The position numbers and the translations under genes were made by a program. Positions 59,601-64,000 of a stretch of DNA of 64,000 nucleotides are shown here, piece by piece. The notes under the pieces were generated by a model, which was not told the origin of the DNA, did not search any database, and saw nothing but the letters and a program-made list of their open reading frames with translations. Location of the stretch: assembly GCA_964030785.1 (NCBI GenBank), contig CAXIQD010000322.1, positions 30,947 through 94,946 on the forward strand, written 5' to 3'. Numbering within the stretch: the stretch's first letter is position 1; each line of letters starts with the position of its first letter. This stretch comes from Siderastrea siderea (taxonomy: Eukaryota; Cnidaria; Anthozoa; Scleractinia; Rhizangiidae).

Positions 59601-62600
59601 TTGTTTTTTGGTTGTTTTTTTTGTCCTTTCAGGCAGTCATGGCAACTGTGTTTTACAAAATGTAGGCTGTGTCCAGGCTCCAGTCAGAGGCTCAGCTCAG
59701 GGACTGCGGGGCGAGTGCCGGCGGACACCCTCACCTGTGGGCCTAGTTGTTTGTAAGCTGAATTTGACAGTCTCTTGGCCCGTCAGTCTCGAGCTGCGCA
59801 GCTCAGAAAAGTCTCCACGGCTGGCTTAATTACCTTTAAAGGTGTGATTGACGTAACCAGAAATTAGAACGAGCTTAAATACAGCATTAAGGCCGGGTAA
59901 TACCGCGTCAATTAAGGCCAGCACCCTAAGACGATCAAGTTGATGTTATTATAAGGCTCGCTGCTGGTGGATAGAAACGAAAGCAGTGTGTTCTTGCACC
60001 GCAACAACTAATGTTCTTTGAATATTAATATATGAAATGCATATATTTGAACTGGGGATAAAGGTAGAAATTATGTGTACAGAGGTCATGGGTTCGATTC
60101 CCGACCAAGCCTGAATTTTTTCAGGTTTCTTCTTTTCACGCGCTTAGCTTGAAGCACCCAGTTCACTGCGATGACCAACACGTAATTCTAAAATGTTCTT
60201 TCTGTCTCACGCTTTGTTTTGTTTTTTGTTTTTTGGTTGTTTTTTTTGTCCTTTCAGGCAGTCATGGCAACTGTGTTTTACAAAATGTAGGCTGTGTCCA
60301 GGCTCCAGTCAGAGGCTCAGCTCAGGGACTGCGGGGCGAGTGCCGGCGGACACCCTCACCTGTGGGCCTAGTTGTTTGTAAGCTGAATTTGACAGTCTCT
60401 TGGCCCGTCAGTCTCGAGCTGCGCAGCTCAGAAAAGTCTCCACGGCTGGCTTAATTACCTTTAAAGGTGTGATTGACGTAACCAGAAATTAGAACGAGCT
60501 TAAATACAGCATTAAGGCCGGGTAATACCGCGTCAATTAAGGCCAGCACCCTAAGACGATCAAGTTGATGTTATTATAAGGCTCGCTGCTGGTGGATAGA
60601 AACGAAAGCAGTGTGTTCTTGCACCGCAACAACTAATGTTCTTTGAATATTAATATATGAAATGCATATATTTGAACTGGGGATAAAGGTAGAAATTATG
60701 TGTACAGAGGTCATGGGTTCGATTCCCGACCAAGCCTGAATTTTTTCAGGTTTCTTCTTTTCACGCGCTTAGCTTGAAGCACCCAGTTCACTGCGATGAC
60801 CAACACGTAATTCTAAAATGTTCTTTCTGTCTCACGCTTTGTTTTGTTTTTTGTTTTTGGTTGTTTTTTTTGTCCTTTCAGGCAGTCATGGCAACTGTGT
60901 TTTACAAAATGTAGGCTGTGTCCAGGCTCCAGTCAGAGGCTCAGCTCAGGGACTGCGGGGCGAGTGCCGGCGGACACCCTCACCTGTGGGCCTAGTTGTT
61001 TGTAAGCTGAATTTGACAGTCTCTTGGCCCGTCAGTCTCGAGCTGCGCAGCTCAGAAAAGTCTCCACGGCTGGCTTAATTACCTTTAAAGGTGTGATTGA
61101 CGTAACCAGAAATTAGAACGAGCTTAAATACAGCATTAAGGCCGGGTAATACCGCGTCAATTAAGGCCAGCACCCTAAGACGATCAAGTTGATGTTATTA
61201 TAAGGCTCGCTGCTGGTGGATAGAAACGAAAGCAGTGTGTTCTTGCACCGCAACAACTAATGTTCTTTGAATATTAATATATGAAATGCATATATTTGAA
61301 CTGGGGATAAAGGTAGAAATTATGTGTACAGAGGTCATGGGTTCGATTCCCGACCAAGCCTGAATTTTTTCAGGTTTCTTCTTTTCACGCGCTTAGCTTG
61401 AAGCACCCAGTTCACTGCGATGACCAACACGTAATTCTAAAATGTTCTTTCTGTCTCACGCTTTGTTTTGTTTTTTGTTTTTTGGTTGTTTTTTTTGTCC
61501 TTTCAGGCAGTCATGGCAACTGTGTTTTACAAAATGTAGGCTGTGTCCAGGCTCCAGTCAGAGGCTCAGCTCAGGGACTGCGGGGCGAGTGCCGGCGGAC
61601 ACCCTCACCTGTGGGCCTAGTTGTTTGTAAGCTGAATTTGACAGTCTCTTGGCCCGTCAGTCTCGAGCTGCGCAGCTCAGAAAAGTCTCCACGGCTGGCT
61701 TAATTACCTTTAAAGGTGTGATTGACGTAACCAGAAATTAGAACGAGCTTAAATACAGCATTAAGGCCGGGTAATACCGCGTCAATTAAGGCCAGCACCC
61801 TAAGACGATCAAGTTGATGTTATTATAAGGCTCGCTGCTGGTGGATAGAAACGAAAGCATGTGTTCTTGCACCGCAACAACTAATGTTCTTTGAATATTA
61901 ATATATGAAATGCATATATTTGAACTGGGGATAAAGGTAGAAATTATGTGTACAGAGGTCATGGGTTCGATTCCCGACCAAGCCTGAATTTTTTCAGGTT
62001 TCTTCTTTTCACGCGCTTAGCTTGAAGCACCCAGTTCACTGCGATGACCAACACGTAATTCTAAAATGTTCTTTCTGTCTCACGCTTTGTTTTGTTTTTT
62101 GTTTTTTGGTTGTTTTTTTTGTCCTTTCAGGCAGTCATGGCAACTGTGTTTTACAAAATGTAGGCTGTGTCCAGGCTCCAGTCAGAGGCTCAGCTCAGGG
62201 ACTGCGGGGCGAGTGCCGGCGGACACCCTCACCTGTGGGCCTAGTTGTTTGTAAGCTGAATTTGACAGTCTCTTGGCCCGTCAGTCTCGAGCTGCGCAGC
62301 TCAGAAAAGTCTCCACGGCTGGCTTAATTACCTTTAAAGGTGTGATTGACGTAACCAGAAATTAGAACGAGCTTAAATACAGCATTAAGGCCGGGTAATA
62401 CCGCGTCAATTAAGGCCAGCACCCTAAGACGATCAAGTTGATGTTATTATAAGGCTCGCTGCTGGTGGATAGAAACGAAAGCAGTGTGTTCTTGCACCGC
62501 AACAACTAATGTTCTTTGAATATTAATATATGAAATGCATATATTTGAACTGGGGATAAAGGTAGAAATTATGTGTACAGAGGTCATGGGTTCGATTCCC

Positions 62601-64000
62601 GACCAAGCCTGAATTTTTTCAGGTTTCTTCTTTTCACGCGCTTAGCTTGAAGCACCCAGTTCACTGCGATGACCAACACGTAATTCTAAAATGTTCTTTC
62701 TGTCTCACGCTTTGTTTTGTTTTTTGTTTTTTGGTTGTTTTTTTTGTCCTTTCAGGCAGTCATGGCAACTGTGTTTTACAAAATGTAGGCTGTGTCCAGG
62801 CTCCAGTCAGAGGCTCAGCTCAGGGACTGCGGGGCGAGTGCCGGCGGACACCCTCACCTGTGGGCCTAGTTGTTTGTAAGCTGAATTTGACAGTCTCTTG
62901 GCCCGTCAGTCTCGAGCTGCGCAGCTCAGAAAAGTCTCCACGGCTGGCTTAATTACCTTTAAAGGTGTGATTGACGTAACCAGAAATTAGAACGAGCTTA
63001 AATACAGCATTAAGGCCGGGTAATACCGCGTCAATTAAGGCCAGCACCCTAAGACGATCAAGTTGATGTTATTATAAGGCTCGCTGCTGGTGGATAGAAA
63101 CGAAAGCAGTGTGTTCTTGCACCGCAACAACTAATGTTCTTTGAATATTAATATATGAAATGCATATATTTGAACTGGGGATAAAGGTAGAAATTATGTG
63201 TACAGAGGTCATGGGTTCGATTCCCGACCAAGCCTGAATTTTTTCAGGTTTCTTCTTTTCACGCGCTTAGCTTGAAGCACCCAGTTCACTGCGATGACCA
63301 ACACGTAATTCTAAAATGTTCTTTCTGTCTCACGCTTTGTTTTGTTTTTTGTTTTTTGGTTGTTTTTTTTGTCCTTTCAGGCAGTCATGGCAACTGTGTT
63401 TTACAAAATGTAGGCTGTGTCCAGGCTCCAGTCAGAGGCTCAGCTCAGGGACTGCGGGGCGAGTGCCGGCGGACACCCTCACCTGTGGGCCTAGTTGTTT
63501 GTAAGCTGAATTTGACAGTCTCTTGGCCCGTCAGTCTCGAGCTGCGCAGCTCAGAAAAGTCTCCACGGCTGGCTTAATTACCTTTAAAGGTGTGATTGAC
63601 GTAACCAGAAATTAGAACGAGCTTAAATACAGCATTAAGGCCGGGTAATACCGCGTCAATTAAGGCCAGCACCCTAAGACGATCAAGTTGATGTTATTAT
63701 AAGGCTCGCTGCTGGTGGATAGAAACGAAAGCAGTGTGTTCTTGCACCGCAACAACTAATGTTCTTTGAATATTAATATATGAAATGCATATATTTGAAC
63801 TGGGGATAAAGGTAGAAATTATGTGTACAGAGGTCATGGGTTCGATTCCCGACCAAGCCTGAATTTTTTCAGGTTTCTTCTTTTCACGCGCTTAGCTTGA
63901 AGCACCCAGTTCACTGCGATGACCAACACGTAATTCTAAAATGTTCTTTCTGTCTCACGCTTTGTTTTGTTTTTTGTTTTTTGGTTGTTTTTTTTGTCCT

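Larger units (their letters stand above)
25788..64000 (+). repeat. 625-bp head-to-tail tandem array, 61 full units plus 92 bp
   Basis: Unit starts (GTTCACTGCGATGACC) fall at 25788, 26411 and then every 625 bases to 60786, then 61410, 62034, 62659, 63284 and 63909; the array continues beyond the window. Unit 1 is 623 bp and carries CACATAATT in place of CACGTAATT. The others are near identical. The only differences I found are T to C at 33982, 37107 and 50232; T to G at 40217, 43342 and 57092; one T lost in unit 57 (about 60860); and one G lost in unit 58 (about 61859). Layout of each unit: SINE-like tail, T-rich tract, GC-rich open segment, AT-richer remainder. It is not rDNA, 5S, histone or snRNA sequence as far as I can recognise. 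Such homogeneity implies very recent expansion or active homogenisation, if the assembly is right. Confidence 0.97.

Noticed and set aside
26399..63577. Repeated 101-aa and 62-aa open frames in every array unit as separate proteins
   Set aside because: They start in or before the T-rich tract and read through it (Phe/Val/Leu runs), which looks intronic. The two frames overlap each other. Only the 120-nt segment between splice-like sites is kept as a candidate.
25788..64000. CRISPR array
   Set aside because: The whole 625-bp unit repeats; there are no short repeats separated by unique spacers, and the context is eukaryotic.

Overview
The window looks like nuclear DNA of an early-branching metazoan, most likely an anthozoan cnidarian such as a stony coral. 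The evidence is spliced genes with short GT-AG introns, many short inverted-repeat transposons with TAA or TTAA target-site duplications, a LINE, a decayed Penelope-like reverse transcriptase, and a tRNA-like B-box plus hairpin tail that I recall as abundant in coral genomes. The taxon is an inference; no species marker gene is present. There are no operons, rRNA genes, CRISPR arrays or complete tRNA genes.

Layout. 1-8.3 kb is mostly noncoding and transposon-derived. It holds one intronless RING-like zinc-finger ORF (1091-1486 +), a pogo/Tigger-like remnant, a Penelope-like reverse transcriptase pseudogene on the minus strand (about 5.29-5.66 kb), a foldback element with good terminal repeats (6288-6763) and a decayed inverted duplication (7.47-8.19 kb). 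8598-17420 (+) is the main gene: at least ten exons with compatible phases predict a protein of about 857 residues. Its parts are an N-terminal region, five tandem 17-18-residue repeats each encoded by its own phase-1 micro-exon, a basic region, an AT-hook-like motif, a staphylococcal-nuclease-like domain that keeps the catalytic-type residues, and a C-terminal SET domain. Its introns hold at least five foldback/MITE-type elements.

18.3-24.0 kb is a tandem duplication (copies A and B). Copy A is split by a 3.7-kb LINE with a degraded ORF1-ORF2, and each copy carries a different TTAA-flanked MITE, so each copy serves as the other's empty site. 24.8-25.4 kb is a second, older tandem duplication.

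25788-64000 (the whole right 60 percent) is one head-to-tail array of a 625-bp unit: 61 full copies plus 92 bp, running off the window edge and almost identical throughout. Each unit holds the 3' part of a tRNA-like SINE (B-box and hairpin), a strong T-rich tract ending in a consensus 3' splice site, and a GC-rich 120-nt open segment ending at a GTAAGC donor. That segment has matching phase at both ends (1-1), so serial splicing would keep the frame open and give a long protein of identical 40-residue, 4-cysteine modules. Whether the array is a giant repeat-exon gene, a noncoding transcribed satellite or an inert satellite cannot be decided from sequence alone. It is the most unusual feature here.
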